A stretch of DNA of 64,000 nucleotides. It comes from Chloranthus sessilifolius. Taxonomy: Eukaryota > Streptophyta > Magnoliopsida > Chloranthales > Chloranthaceae. The stretch lies in the NCBI GenBank assembly GCA_021018995.1, contig CM037585.1:85970646-86034645 (forward strand). Direction: 5' to 3'. The translations under genes and the position numbers were made by a program. A model generated the notes under the pieces. The model did not search any database. It saw only the letters and a list, made by a program, of their open reading frames with translations, and was not told the DNA's origin. Position 1 is the stretch's first letter. Each line of letters begins with the position of its first letter. Positions 1-11,573 of the stretch are shown here, one piece after another.

Positions 1-372
1 ATCTATTCGCAAAGATTAGAGACCTTTTCGCAGAGCTTGGGGACCTTTTTGCAAAGATTGGGGACCTTTACGAATAGCATTCTGTAGTGCATTCTTCTTT
101 TCGAATAGCTCTAAACCTCTTTCCAGGTTGAAACCAGGCCTTTGTCCTCTTTATTTTAGGCATTTTGACAGCCCGTGAGGTTGTCCTTTCTCCTTCTTCC
201 TCCAGATCAAGATGGGTCATCATCTTTTTGGCACTTTTAAGCTACTTTCAAGGTTAAGCCTGCCTTTATTATTAGCTGTAAAACAAACACTTAAAACACT
301 TATTTAGTTCTCTCAAGGGTCTATCAAGGCCCAGATTAAGGGGTGAAAAATGGTATTTTCCAGTTCTCAACA
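1..372 (-). mobile_element. End of an LTR (element F) inserted in the 3' LTR of Athila C
   Basis: The stretch ends in GTATTTTCCAGTTCTCAACA, the same terminal form as the LTRs of B, C and D, which all read TGTT... on the minus strand. Directly after it the LTR sequence of element C resumes (ATTGCCCCAATAGTGTGAAC, also seen near 46994 in the other LTR of C), so F sits inside C. The next bases, ATTGC, would be one copy of its target duplication; the other lies outside the window. Whether F is a solo LTR or a full element cannot be seen. Positions 6-72 hold about three degenerate 21-bp units of the type TTCGCAAAGATTGGGGACC, the motif cluster of this LTR. Confidence 0.65.
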
Positions 373-598
373 ATTGCCCCAATAGTGTGAACCACCATGG
401 TGCAGTCAATATAAACCCATCAGCTCCACAACTTAACTCAAAATTCCTTCTTCTTGGCTTGAAAATGATGGATTGTAGCACTAAGCTATAATTTCCTATC
501 ATCTACAAAAATACACTTAAAAATCATTATTAGCTAGCTCAAGAGTCCATCAAAGGTCAGGTTAATCGCTGAAAAGTGGTATATTTCAATGCTCAACA
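373..598 (-). repeat. 3' LTR of Athila C (end visible)
   Basis: It matches 46994-47201 of the right-hand LTR and ends in TTTCAATGCTCAACA followed by ACCTCCAAACCTAATC, the polypurine-tract side of the element (read on the minus strand as a G-rich run before TGTTGAG). The rest of this LTR lies beyond element F, outside the window. Confidence 0.85.
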
Positions 599-2219
599 CA
601 CCTCCAAACCTAATCTTTGCTAGTCCTCGAGCAAAGGAAAAATTAAAACAGTTATTCAAAACAGTAAATGCCACTTTCATAGGGAGCACGGATGCATTTA
701 TCATGTGCATCAAGCCTTTTACACCTCTAGGTGATCCCTAGTGGAGGAGTGAAGTCTCCTGAGGGTTTTTAGTGAAGATACTCACAAACTTCACCATTAA
801 AACAGTTAAGTAGAGTGCAGCCAATGACAAAATAGATTCTAAGAAATAAAGCACCATTCCACACCCATTATTTAAAAATCAGAGAAAATTATAGCAGTAA
901 TGCAAACAATTAAAACCTAAATCAACATGTATTTGCATCACCAACAATCAGTTCACATCAGGAATATAATGTGCAAAAATCAGCACTCAGCTTGCTATCA
1001 ATTCAAAAATCAGGTGTGGATATAACCAATGAAATTAAATTTTCAGACCCCATCCTCACCAGGGCTATCTCTCAGCAATAAAAACCCAAGGTGTTCACAT
1101 TCTCATTAGCTCAAGATCAATCACAGACCTCAAATAGGTCTGCAAGCATGAGCATAGGCATGACATCTAAGTTCTGGCATCCTCAAGTATCTTCATCATA
1201 GATTAGACATTCCCTCATCTCCACAAGACAGCTCCTTTCACTTGGGATCAACAAGGTCTTTTTGATGGGTTGTAATGTCGCTTATGGGTGAGGTTTATAA
1301 AGAATAGGAGGGGTAAAATGGATTCAAAATTTGAGAAATCAATAAGGGGAGGAGGTGATTCATGACTTCACCTACTTCATTTCAGCACTGCTTCATCTTC
1401 CTTAATATTTTTTTCAAATCCGAAGTGGCCAGCTTCTTCTCCTTCTCCCAATTTTTAGATGAAGTGATTCTCTTGACTTCTCTTCTATTTTTTTTTCTTT
1501 TCTTTTTATAGTTTTTTTATATTTTGATGATGAATTTCCACACATATACCACTGTTGCAGTGCTGTTTTATGATTTGCTTTTCTTCTTGTTCCACCAAAT
1601 GTTGAACTCAGCCCACGTATCTTCAACTTCTTCTCCTTTACCTTCTAAAATCTCAGAGTGAGGGTCAGGTTGAATCAGGTCAAGAGGTTTAGGTGCAAGT
1701 ACTCCAGTGTTTATCAACGAAAAATAGATTTAAAGGCTCAAAGAGTATACGCAAAAGGGCAGTTGAATGGGTAGGAATTTTAAGCTCAAATTGTCCAAAT
1801 GAAGGCCTTAGATTATCTCCTTAGTGTCATGAGTGTTGTCAATCAATTTTGATTCGGAGATGCCTAACTTCTAGTGAAAAGATATTGAGACAGTCATTCC
1901 TTAGAGCCAAAAAAATTGCCAAAAATACTCTTCGAAAGAAATTTGATAGGCCCAAATCTCACTGGGAATGGTCTTCAATTAAACTCATGGGGTGTATTTT
2001 CACCTTTTTCTCTCCTCTCTAGTTCACTAAGTACCAATTAAAAATTTTTCTTGATATTGGCTTCATAAAAGTGCTAATTTTTTAAAAGATTTTTAGTTTT
2101 AAATGTCTACAAAATTTTTAAATTTTCTCTCTCCAGCATGATTAGGTGGGAATTGACTTTATTTACTCAATTTACCTAACATTGGTGACTAAAATTAACT
2201 ATTTTGCTGGCCTACCACC
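599..2219 (-). other. Non-coding 3' block of Athila C, conserved between families
   Basis: No reading frame of interest is present. The block matches 21900-23540 in B and 60281-61850 in D with clear identity throughout, for example ATAGGGAGCACGGAT and GTGGAGGAGTGAAGTCTCC. It lies between the last gene and the 3' LTR. It includes small hairpins such as GGAG-TGAAGT-CTCC and a T-rich stretch near 1485-1520. It is better conserved across elements than their LTR U3 regions, so it may carry a function such as RNA packaging or 3' processing; that is inference. Confidence 0.7.
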
Positions 2220-3042
2220 TGTTAATCAGTGAAAAATACCATTTTTCACCTCCTAGCCTTACCTTTGATAGACCTTTGAGTTAATTAATAATGTGTTTTG
2301 AGGGTTGTTTTGTAGTTGTCTGTGCAATCATGGGAATCGAGACGATCCCGTCGCGACGATGCGCTCTCTAACGATAAAAATATAGAGTTGCCACCCGGAG
2401 CTTTCGGTGTCTTAGGATACCTAGTTCATTTTTATGAGCACCTAAGTGCTAAAAATATGACTCTGAATCCGGTCCACACCAAAGGCTCTTGGGTAGGGGC
2501 TTCGGTTATCGATCGAGAAGGTGTTAGGCACCCGATCAACCCGCCTAACGCGGTCTCTACTAATGGCCAAAAATAAAATGATGTAAAAGACAAGGAAATG
2601 ATTTCCTCTTGCCCAAATGGACCTCCAATCCTATTTGTGCCCCTCCGTTCCTACCAAAAATTTGGCAGCGTAATGGCACAAATGAAAGAGTAGGGAATGC
2701 TAAAAAGATATAGGAGAAGAAAGGGGAGAGCCGAAGGCCTCGGGCCCTTGTAGTACCGTAGGAGAGCCTTGCGTGACTTGCTTTGATGAGCTCTTGAAGT
2801 CCTTGTATGGTGGAAAATGGGGTTCTAACTCCTAGGACTTGAAGCTAAGAGGTAGGGAAGGGAGGCTAGGGGATCACACACACCTAGGCTAAGGGTTTTA
2901 GATGCAAGAACAAGCTTGAAATGAAGTTGGGAGGTTCTGGAATTTGGATAAAAATAGTGCACAAAAGGGAGGAAGAACTTCTCACTTTGAGCTCTTTCTC
3001 TCTTAAGCAAATTTCTCAACCCTTAAACCAAGGGGAGGGGGG

Positions 3043-3056
3043 CTCTATTTATAGGA
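3043..3056 (-). promoter_or_regulatory. TATA box of the 3' LTR of O
   Basis: The minus strand reads CCTATAAATAGAGC. It lies about 280 bp downstream of the palindrome cluster and has an equivalent at 38021-38034 in the 5' LTR. Confidence 0.7.
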
Positions 3057-3332
3057 AATAGGTGGATTAGGAGGCTACTTAGAGGCTAAGTAAGATTAGG
3101 AATTAGGTAATGGGCCATCTAAGGTTTCCTAAGATTTTAAGAGCTTGGAAAGGTGTGAAGGATCCTCCAATGGTGGATGATGGGGTGAGGCCTTAAGCCA
3201 CTTAAGGGGTTGCAAATAGGTAATGAATGGGTGCAACAGAACTAGCAAAACACACCCCAAAGGTCAAGGTGGTCAACAAGTCAAACCCCAATCATGATTT
3301 TCAGGGCAAATTCTAACAGTTACTGTTCATAT

Positions 3333-3587
3333 GCCTAGCGCAACTACTAGTTGCGCCAGGCAAATGTACAGTAAAACAGTAATGAATAGTAGCCTGGAAG
3401 TTGGCTTCGCGAGGAGTGGGGGGACCCATTTATACCTATAGCAACTATTAGTTATGCCAGGTCATTTTTGGGGGAAAAAGACCTGGCATAACTATTAGTT
3501 GTGCCAGGAAAATCCAGGGGGAAAATGGCCTGGCGCAACTAAAATCCAGGGGGAAAATGGCCTGGCGCAACTAATAGTTGCGCCAGG
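3333..3587. repeat. Palindrome cluster in the 3' LTR of O
   Basis: Copies of a 26-28 bp near-perfect inverted repeat (left arm CCTGGCGCAACTA, right arm TAGTTGCGCCAGG) lie at about 3333-3361, 3432-3460, 3481-3508 and 3560-3587, with a half copy at 3528-3540. The same palindrome recurs in the 5' LTR and in the leader. Confidence 0.85.
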
Positions 3588-3953
3588 CAAAAATCCCTCC
3601 AAAAGAGCCTAATTTTCAAATGGTCATAACTTTTGATATACAACTCTGATTGAGGTGATTCTTGGCTCGTTGGAAAGCTGGAGAAGTCCTCTTTCCAATG
3701 GTATATGGTTTGATATTAGTAAAGGATCTCAGATAGTCTTGGTGTACCACTATTTATCCATTACCCGAGAAGGTTAGGTTTAGGGTTTGGAATGGGTTCT
3801 AAGGGTCGGGGCTGGTTTCTAAAGGTTTGGGATAGGTTTCTAAGGGATCTAGGGTGATTCCTAAGGGTTTTATACATGCCATCAAAAGCTAAAAAATGAG
3901 CCTCTCTCGAAATGTGTTTCGATCGGGCCTTGAGCCAAATTTGGGTGTCTACA

Positions 3954-3966
3954 GATGCCCCTCTTT
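3954..3966 (-). other. Polypurine tract of O
   Basis: The minus strand reads AAAGAGGGGCATC directly before the 3' LTR start TGTAGACACC. This is the expected place and composition for the plus-strand primer of a Tat-lineage element. Confidence 0.8.
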
Positions 3967-5054
3967 GGTATCCGATCACTAATGATCGAATGCCAAAGAA
4001 AAGAGACATCTGAAGAGGCCCAAGGCATTATTGATGGGTCCACTGTATTCAGAACAAACTTCAAACATCAGGTGAGTAATGCAGTAAGAAAATGAAAGCC
4101 CTGGAGTGCCAGGCTAATCATTCGTTTCTCGAGGTAATCGGTTCCCAAGTGCTTAGCGACATTACTGGGCATAACCGAGGTGGAATGAGTTGCGAAAGCC
4201 CAATAGTTGGGAAAAACGTTCGCCTCTTGAGTTGCAAAAGCCCGTTAGTCAGGAAAAATGTTTGCTTCTCGAGATGATTTGAAGGTGATTGATGTTCGAG
4301 ACTTATTCTAAATATAACAGTTTCGTAACTAAGAGGGGTGATTGACCCACATTCAAAGATAAGCGTGAAATAAACATACGCAAGGCTCCACAGTTTGAGT
4401 CCAATCCTATAAGGCATTTGATGACCTCATTGGATTATTCACGGGTGCCCCTGCTGAAAGCAGGGTTTGAGATCTTTGGGCGAACCCGTCGATCCCAAAG
4501 TTTATTTAGCATGACCACCCGAGCGAAGTGAAAAGATGTCACAACGCTTTCTGGGAGTGCATGCCATTTTTGAAAATGTGCCCTAGGTCAATAGAAGCTA
4601 GAGTATTCAGCTTCAACTACCTTGAGCATATCCAACCAAACATTGGGTGTCATCCAAAAGGGGGCATCCAATCCTAGCTTCCGCCGACGATGATCATAAA
4701 CATCAATTAACTATGCATAACCATGCACCCATTAGGGGCAATAAGCAACAACAAAGGCGATGGAAGCCCCTACCCGGACCCGCTCGGGTATAATTTATGA
4801 AGACAAATGACCATCATACGGATACCCAGACGCATGGCATACACTTTATAGGGATACCACTGCCCATACAGGTTTTAAGCCTGTAGAAAATAAAAGGGAA
4901 ATGCACCCTTCTGAATGCATGGTTGCACATAGTTTGATTGATATGTAATCTCATCCTCAACGGGTTGGTCTCAACCAACGATTGACCTTTTCCAATGGAT
5001 AATCTGAAGCTTAAGACACTTAAGTTCATATGAATCCAAAACAAAGTGCTTATC

Positions 5055-5676
5055 GCAAAGATTTAGCAGTGGAGTCGACTCGATCGAAACATCGACTATT
5101 TGATCGGGACCGACACTGTTGCTCCTTCCTTAAAGTAGGATCCCAAGATCTGAGGTGAACCTCTGACTCATGACTTTAATATGGCACAACTATGTTGCAG
5201 ATAAAATATTGACATTTTATCGCTTTATGCTTGTGCGTCTCTGTAGGGAAGCACAGATTTATTCTTTTTCTCTTTTTCTCTTTTTCTTTTTTTTTTTTTT
5301 TTAAAAAGATTGCTCTTTTTCATTTTTTTTTTTAAACAAGCATTATTTGGACCTCGAACCCCAGGAGGCGCACGCCCAAACAGTGCATACCAAGAACCCG
5401 TGCCTCCGCAATAGTTTGCGATGAAACTGAAGCCAACGTACTCAAGTTCACCTAAAACTAAAATATGGAGCAATCAGGGCAAAGATTTAGCAGTGGAATC
5501 AATCCAATCCAAGCATTGACTGTTTGACCGAAATTGATACCGTCGCTCCTATTTTGAAATAGGATCCATGGATCCAAGGCGAACCTTAGACCTAAGACAT
5601 TAATTTTGCACAGTTGCGTTGCCGGTAAAATATTGACATTTTACCGCATCGAAAATATGTGAGTGCGTAGCTGTGC
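5055..5676. repeat. Diverged ~190-bp direct duplication
   Basis: Two copies, 5055-5240 and 5479-5676, both start GCAAAGATTTAGCAGTGGA and both contain AAAATATTGACATTTTA. They are separated by about 240 bp that include T-rich tracts and lie in the non-coding tail of O. Confidence 0.65.
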
Positions 5677-6453
5677 GTACCATAAAAACATAGATTTCTT
5701 TTTCTTTTCAAAATGATTTTCATCATTTTTTGTTAGACCTGACGTCGGTGGTGAGATGCTTTATCTGATTTGTCCATCGCTGAGAAATTGCCCGCTTCGA
5801 GGCTTTGGAACATGTGATGTTCCTGCACATTCTCGAGAAAACATTAGTCCTTTTTTTGTTTATACATATATAAAGAAAATGCATCCTAAACGATGGAAGA
5901 AAAAGTAGATTTCTACCTACACTTTTTCATTTTCAAGATATTTTTTGGATTTTTGTTTTTAGAGATTTTTTGTTATTTTTCTTCATTTTTGAGATTGAAA
6001 TATGATGCTGGAAATATGTACATGAAAATGAGTAGAAATATATACACATTTTTTGGTATTTGGATTTTTCTTGATTTTTTGTTTTTGGCTTTTCTTCTTT
6101 TTTTATTTTTGATGCCTTGATAGTGAGACAGAGTAACGGGTCCCATTTTGAGCATAATCGAACTCTTTTATGCAGTCGGTCCTGAGTGAGTTTTCAGATT
6201 TTACCAAGGCCGGAACGTTGATCCTTTTGGATTGAGTTAAACCTTTCTCCTTGCCTCGGGTCATACGTTTGACGGTGCGGGTTTCACAAAGACAATTATG
6301 GTCGGGACCCAATTCGAACTAGCATGAGCGGCCCAGTCGGAAAAGAGGGTACAGGAAGAGTAACAAAAGGGTTCCTCAAACCTCAATCTTCTCAATCAGT
6401 CCAAACCTTTCTTTTCTATTTTTTTTTTTTTTATCTCCCTTTTTTTACCTGTG

Positions 6454-6590
6454 GCGCCCTTTCGGGTTTTCACCACGTCCATGGGTTTAGCTCTCTTACC
6501 CCAAGCGCCCTTTCGGGTTTTCACCTGGTCCACACAAGCTCGCTGTTTTTACCCGTAATGCCCTTTCGAGTTTTCACCACGTCCATCTTG
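6454..6590. repeat. Three ~52-bp tandem units in the tail of O
   Basis: Units start at 6454, 6505 and 6558 and share GCCCTTTCGGGTTTTCACC followed by a variable CT-rich part. Confidence 0.75.
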
Positions 6591-7259
6591 CTTTGAGCTT
6601 GTTTTTTTATTTTTTTTATTTTGATTCTTTTTATTAGTATTTTTTCAAGAGCCACAACATAGACGTCGATTCCGTCATAGCTGGCTAGATGGGGTTCAGG
6701 TGTCGTCTCACAACTCGGCTTGTGTTGACTTAATAGATACTATGACTGCTTGCAAACCTACAAAGAGGGCTTCCTTCAGGGTGTAGCTTGGCCATGAGTT
6801 AGGTTAGGATTTGAAGGTATGCTGGGCTAAAAGGGTTTCCTTGATACGGCTTCAGTTTTCTCAACATACTTTCTTCCTTGGGGGTTTTTACTGTACATGC
6901 CCCGTGATTCTTCTATACACATTTTTTTTGTTGTTCTTTTTCCTCCATCTCAGGCAATCTCTTTTTGAGGTTTTGCTTTTTTGATTGACTTTTTTTTTTT
7001 TAGATTTGATAGTAATTTTATACACATGCATCTTTTCTCTCTCTTTTTTTTTGTATATGTACACGATTATTTTTTCTGGGGGAATGCGTTTATTGAAAGA
7101 AAGGCCCAGACTTAAATGGGGTAGCAAAGGATATCATCATTTTTAAGGATATTTTTGGGCTACTGTGCTTGGAATGATGGCCTCTTTTGAGTGGTTCTTA
7201 AGCAGTCACGTATCTGTTTCATCAATACTTACCTTATCGCGATAGACTATGAGTAGAAC

Positions 7260-8490
7260 CGTCGGGCGTATCCAGCGTTGATGGGCGCAGGAAGATGATC
7301 TCCGTCCAAGGTGGTGAGGTGGATGGCATATCCTGGCAGCACTTCTCAAATGACGTATGGTCCTTCCCAGTTCGGCTTAAACTTTCCTCTCGAATCGGCG
7401 TGGAGGGATGGGAAGATCTTCTTCAGCACAGTGTCTCCCACCTTTAGATCTCGATTGCGGACACGTTTATTGTAAGCGCGTGCGATTCACCCTTGGTATA
7501 CTTGAGTGTGACACAAGGCTAGAAGTCTCTTTTCATCCAGTAAGTTCAGCTGATCAAAGCGTGATCTCTCTCTTTCTACTTTGGGTAAGCCTGATTCTAT
7601 GAGGATTCGGAGTGAGGGTACTTCAACCTCTATCGAGAGGACAGCCTCGGTTCCATACACAAGGGAGAATGGTGTTGCCCCTGTAGTAGTACAAATCGAT
7701 GTTTGGTAGGCCCATAAAGCAAATGGCAGCATTTCACTTCAGTCTCGATAAGTGATGACCATTTTCTCAAGGATGCGGATGACTGTCTTGTTCACAGCTT
7801 CCACGGCTCCAATAGTTTAAGGCCGATAAGGGGATGAGCGAGGGTGCCTAATCTTGTATTGCTTGCAAAAGTCTCGGGTGCGCTTATTCACAAAGTCTAT
7901 GCCATTGTCCGTAATGATATCTTTGGGTACTCTAAATCAGCACACAATATTATTCTTGAGAAACTTCTCGACATGGCTGGCAGTGATGTTGGCATATGAC
8001 ACCGCTTCTACCCACTTGGTGAAATATTCAATGGTGACGAGGATGAATCGATGCCCGTTTGATGCTTTGGGATTAATCATTCCGACAATGTCAAGGCCCC
8101 AAGTAGCAAATGGCCAAGGAGTGGTCATGCAGTGAAGATCAATGGCAGGAGCGTGTATCAGACTAGAGTGTTCTTGACACTTGTAGAATTTTTGAACATG
8201 TTTGTAACAATCTAATTCCATAGTGGTCTAAAAGTATCCCTGCCGTAGGATTTTCTTAGCGAGCATGTGACCGCTGACGTGGGCTCCGCATACTCCCTCA
8301 TGAATTTCTTTCATAATATTGACTGCTTCACTTTCAGTGAGGCACCTAAGTAAGATGTTATTGTATGATCGCTTGTAGAGGCATTCCCCGCAAATGATGT
8401 AACCTGTCGCTAAATGTTGAATGGTTCGTCGGTCTGTCTTGGATGCACCCTCTGGGAAAGTTAGGGTCTCAAGGAAATTCTTGATATCTG
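7260..8490 (-). pseudogene. Integrase region of O (fossil)
   Basis: The region carries the zinc-binding HHCC-type segment (HEGVCGAHVSGHMLAKKIL) and then core-domain stretches such as TWGLDIVGMINPKASNGHRF, EYFTKWVEAVSY and ALWAYQTSICTTTGATPF. These match Ty3/Gypsy integrases, which insert the DNA copy into the genome. The order after RNase H fits the Gypsy layout. The region is broken in several places and cannot be expected to act. Confidence 0.85.
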
Positions 8491-8559
8491 AGAACCAAGG
8501 TGGCTCATCATCAGGCATTATAGGTTCCTCAATCTGGAGGCAGAAGGCCGGCTCATTCC

Positions 8560-8900
8560 TCTGCTCGATCACGATCGGCTTTATCTCAACACCATAGGGG
8601 ATTTCAATCATTGACACCAAAGTTGCTAATGCGTCAGTAAAGCGATTCCTTATCCGGGGGACGTATGGGAAAGTCACATCTTGGAAGCAAGCTATCAGAT
8701 CCTCGAGGTGTTCATGATAGGGGATCAGTTTCTCATCTTTCGTCTTCCAGTCACCATTCATCTGGCATATGATTAACTGTGAATCACCAAATACTCGAAG
8801 GTGAGTTACATTCAGATCGAGAGCTGCCTGTAGACCAGTAGCGCAAGCTTCATACTCAGCCATATTGTTAGTGCAAGGGAAGTTGAGCTTGATAGAGACC
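8560..8900 (-). pseudogene. Second (archaeal-type) RNase H of O (fossil)
   Basis: MAEYEACATGLQAALDL, FGDSQLIICQMNGDW and VPRIRNRFTDALATLVSM are typical of the additional RNase H found in Tat-lineage elements, downstream of the normal RNase H and before integrase. In this family it is thought to help remove RNA during reverse transcription. It supports assignment of O to the Tat/Ogre branch rather than Athila, where it is absent. Confidence 0.85.
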
Positions 8901-9049
8901 GATACATGGGATCCTTTTGGTGAAATTAGGATGGTGCCAACTCCTTGGCCCTCGACATTTACTGGCCCGTCAAAGTGTATTACCCATAATTCTTCTGCTT
9001 CTTATATATAGTCTTCCGTCATGAACAAGATATCTTCATCTGGGAATTC

Positions 9050-10300
9050 GGTTCTTAACGGCTCATAGTCAGGTAAAGGATTATCAGCAAGATGATCAGC
9101 AAGCGTCTGCCCTTGATCAATTTCTGAGTGACGTACGTGATGTCGAATTCAGATAATAAAAGTTTCCATCGTGCAGTCCGCCCGGTGAGAGCTAGCTTTT
9201 CAAATAGGTATTTTAATGGGTCCATTCGGGCCAAGAGCAGAACGGCCTGGGATAGTAAGTAATGGCGGAGCCTTTGAGTAGCCCATACAAGAGCTAGGCA
9301 TGCTTTCTCCAAATGAGAGTAGCGCGTCTCATAATCAGTAAACTTCTTGCTCAGATAGTAAATGGCCTGCCTCTTCTTCCTGTTTCATCGTGCTGCCCCA
9401 AAACACATCCCATTGAAACTTTCGTCGTGGAGAGATACATCAAGAGTGGTCTCCCTGGCTCAGGTGGTACCAAAACAGGTGGATTAAGGAGGTAGCTTTT
9501 GATTTTTTCAAACGCTGCATGACAATCATCGTTCCATTCAACAGGCAAATTCTTCCTTAGTAACTTGAAGATTGGCGTGCAGATTGGAGTGAGCTGTGCA
9601 ATGAATCGACTGATATATTATATTCTACCCAGAAACCCTCTAACCTCTTTCTCGATAGACGGCGGTGGCATTTCAGTGATGGCTTTGACTTTGATTGGGT
9701 CGACCTCGATCCCCCTCCTGCTGACGATGTATCCTAATAGTTTTCCTGACATAGCACCAAATGCGCACTTCTGTGGATTCAGACGTAGCCGATACTTCCT
9801 CAGCCTTTCAAACAGCTTCTGAAGGTTTACCAGATGGTCGCTCCGCTTCGATGACTTGGCTATCATGTCATCGACATACACTTCAATCTCTCTGTGCATC
9901 ATGTCATGAAATAGTGCAGTTAGAGCTCTCTGGTACGTTGCACCTGCATTCTTCAGCCCGAATGGCATGACTCGATAGGAAAAGGTTTCTCAGGGGGTAA
10001 TGAATGATGTCTTCTCGCGATCAACCTCTGCCATTTTGATCTGATTGTTTCCTGAGAATCCATCCATAAAAGAAAGCATCCCATGCTTAGCTGTGTTATC
10101 AACCAAGATGTCGATGTGTGGTAATGGGAAATCGTCTTTTGGGCTCGCTTTATTCAAATTGCGGAAATCGATGCACATGCAAACCTTTTCGTCCTTCTTT
10201 GGCACAAGTATGATATTGGCTAGCCACTGTGGGTATTTAGATACCATGAGAAATCCCACGTCATACTGCTTGATGACCTCATCTTTGGCTTTCAGCATCC
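9050..10300 (-). pseudogene. Reverse transcriptase and RNase H region of O (fossil)
   Basis: Reverse transcriptase motifs are plain: IILVPKKDEKVCMCIDFRNL, PLPHIDILVDN, MPFGLKNAGATYQRAL, EVYVDDMIAKS with the catalytic Y-V-D-D, and GKLLGYIVSRRGIEVDP. The tether and first RNase H follow (AFEKIKSYLLNPPVLVPP; MEKACLALVWATQRLRHYL). This is a standard Ty3/Gypsy layout. The region is broken. Confidence 0.9.
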
Positions 10301-10409
10301 ATTCAGGTCAGAGACGTCTCAGCTTCTGCTTGACTGGCCTCATATCAGGGTAGAGAGGCAACTCATGCTCGACCAAATCTGTATCCAGACTAGGCATGTC
10401 CTCGTATGA

Positions 10410-11125
10410 CTAGGCAAAAATGTCTTGGTATGACCGAAGGAAGTTGATCATGCTTTTTCTTTCCTCAAGAGACAGTGACATTCCGATTTTGGTTATCCTA
10501 GGAACCTCCTCAGTTCCTAGATTGACGTCTTCGGTCTCTTCGATAATGGGGGTAGGGCCATGCTCAAAGTCGGCAAATCGGTCAAGGAGCTCATCGGGGA
10601 GCTCCTCGAAGGGGACATCTTCGTCCACTCTCGTGATCCCTACCTCTTCTTGTATTTCTACAGGGAAGGGGCTGATTTCATGTGGGACGGGCATTTTGAT
10701 TAAGGCATCCTTTTGTGGGGCATTTCCTGGAATTTTAAATGACAATTTTTTTAGACTTTGGATTTTTTCAATGTTTTTAGGATTTTGTGTTTTTTCCATG
10801 TTTTTGAGATTTTTGTTTTCTTCGGAGATGGGCCCATGGCAAGGCAGGTTGTTATATACACAAGGTATTGTTTGCCAAGGGCTTCTCTCTCTTTTTATAG
10901 GTTGTTTTTTTTTTGGAAACGGGTGCCAAATGTTAGGCCACTCCCCGCTTCCAGGGTTTGGGGAAAGGATGCCCAGTTGCATACCTGAGGGGCCGCTTCT
11001 TTACCTGTTGGGATGGAGGGTGCTGACTGATATGGCTCACTAGAGTCAGCCTCCATCATATTGATCCCCATTTCGTCTGAGATCATGTCCTCAAACGATA
11101 ACTCGGTTTTGTGGTGATTCACCAC
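10410..11125 (-). pseudogene. Linker region between protease and reverse transcriptase of O (fossil)
   Basis: Acidic sequence with short low-complexity runs (NLKNMEKTQNPKNIEKIQ) and EVPRITKIGMSLSLEERKSM leads into the reverse transcriptase. Similar acidic linkers precede the polymerase in Tat-lineage elements. No separate domain is recognised. Confidence 0.6.
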
Positions 11126-11152
11126 AGGGGGGGTTTGTTCAGGTACCGACCA

Positions 11153-11548
11153 TCATTCCTCGAAAAGGGACAACGCGGCCAAATCTATCTCCAAGCTGGG
11201 AAGGGTAATATGGGGATTGGTGGGGTGAATTGGGGCTATGGGTTTGTGTGGGGTCAAATGGGTTGCCTCATTTTGATCGATCTTTACGACCCCTGCGCTG
11301 ACAAAGGAATCCCTGATGTGCGGCCTAGGGTGAGGTTTCTCTTCTATGTTGATTCCTCGAGCTCTTGTAGCCGCGACGGCTTTCTCTTTGGCCTCTCGGA
11401 CCTCTTGCTCTGTGGGCTTGTATCCTAGGCCGAATCTTACTTTTTTTCCCTTAGCCACAACTGGCTCTCTTCTGCCTTGTAATTTGGGTCCCAGACCCCT
11501 TCCTTTCTGATAGCCCCACTTTTGGAGCATAGCCACTGCTACTTCCAT
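11153..11548 (-). pseudogene. G-patch region of O (fossil)
   Basis: MLQKWGYQKGRGLGPKLQGR is a glycine-rich G-patch-like motif, a nucleic-acid-binding module, followed by a basic stretch (VAKGKKVRFGLGYKP). It sits between protease and reverse transcriptase. A G-patch next to the protease is known in several retroviruses and in some Tat/Ogre-type polyproteins, so the position fits. Identification rests on the motif alone. Confidence 0.7.
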
Positions 11549-11573
11549 TCCATTGCTTTGTCAAGTGATGTTT

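Larger units (their letters stand above)
2321..3953 (-). repeat. 3' LTR of O
   Basis: The 1.63-kb repeat pairs with 37308-38872. Boundaries are TGTGCAATCATGGG on the left and GTGTCTACA on the right. A TATA box (minus strand CCTATAAATAGAG) lies at 3043-3056. Upstream of it in transcription sense, at 3333-3587, are four near-palindromes related to CCTGGCGCAACTATTAGTTG plus a half copy. Degenerate repeats of a GGTTTCTAAGGG type lie at 3775-3870. Confidence 0.9.
3967..7255 (-). other. Long non-coding 3' tail of O
   Basis: About 3.3 kb lie between the integrase region and the polypurine tract. No convincing gene was found on either strand; the short frames are low in complexity and T/A-rich (runs near 5281-5335, 5890-6110, 6420-6440 and 6990-7050). 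A diverged ~190-bp duplication lies at 5055-5240 and 5479-5676. About three 52-bp units with GCCCTTTCGGGTTTTCACC lie at 6454-6590, and a two-unit repeat at 4190-4275. Long untranslated tails of this kind are usual in Ogre-type elements. Confidence 0.7.

Noticed and set aside
2220-2320. Start of a further complete plus-strand retrotransposon
   Set aside because: Its continuation at 38873-40456 ends as an LTR with the same CCACC duplication and no internal region, so it is a solo LTR.
10420-11043. Long plus-strand frame of about 207 codons
   Set aside because: It is the complement of the linker of O, has no domain, and has the composition expected of a shadow of minus-strand coding.
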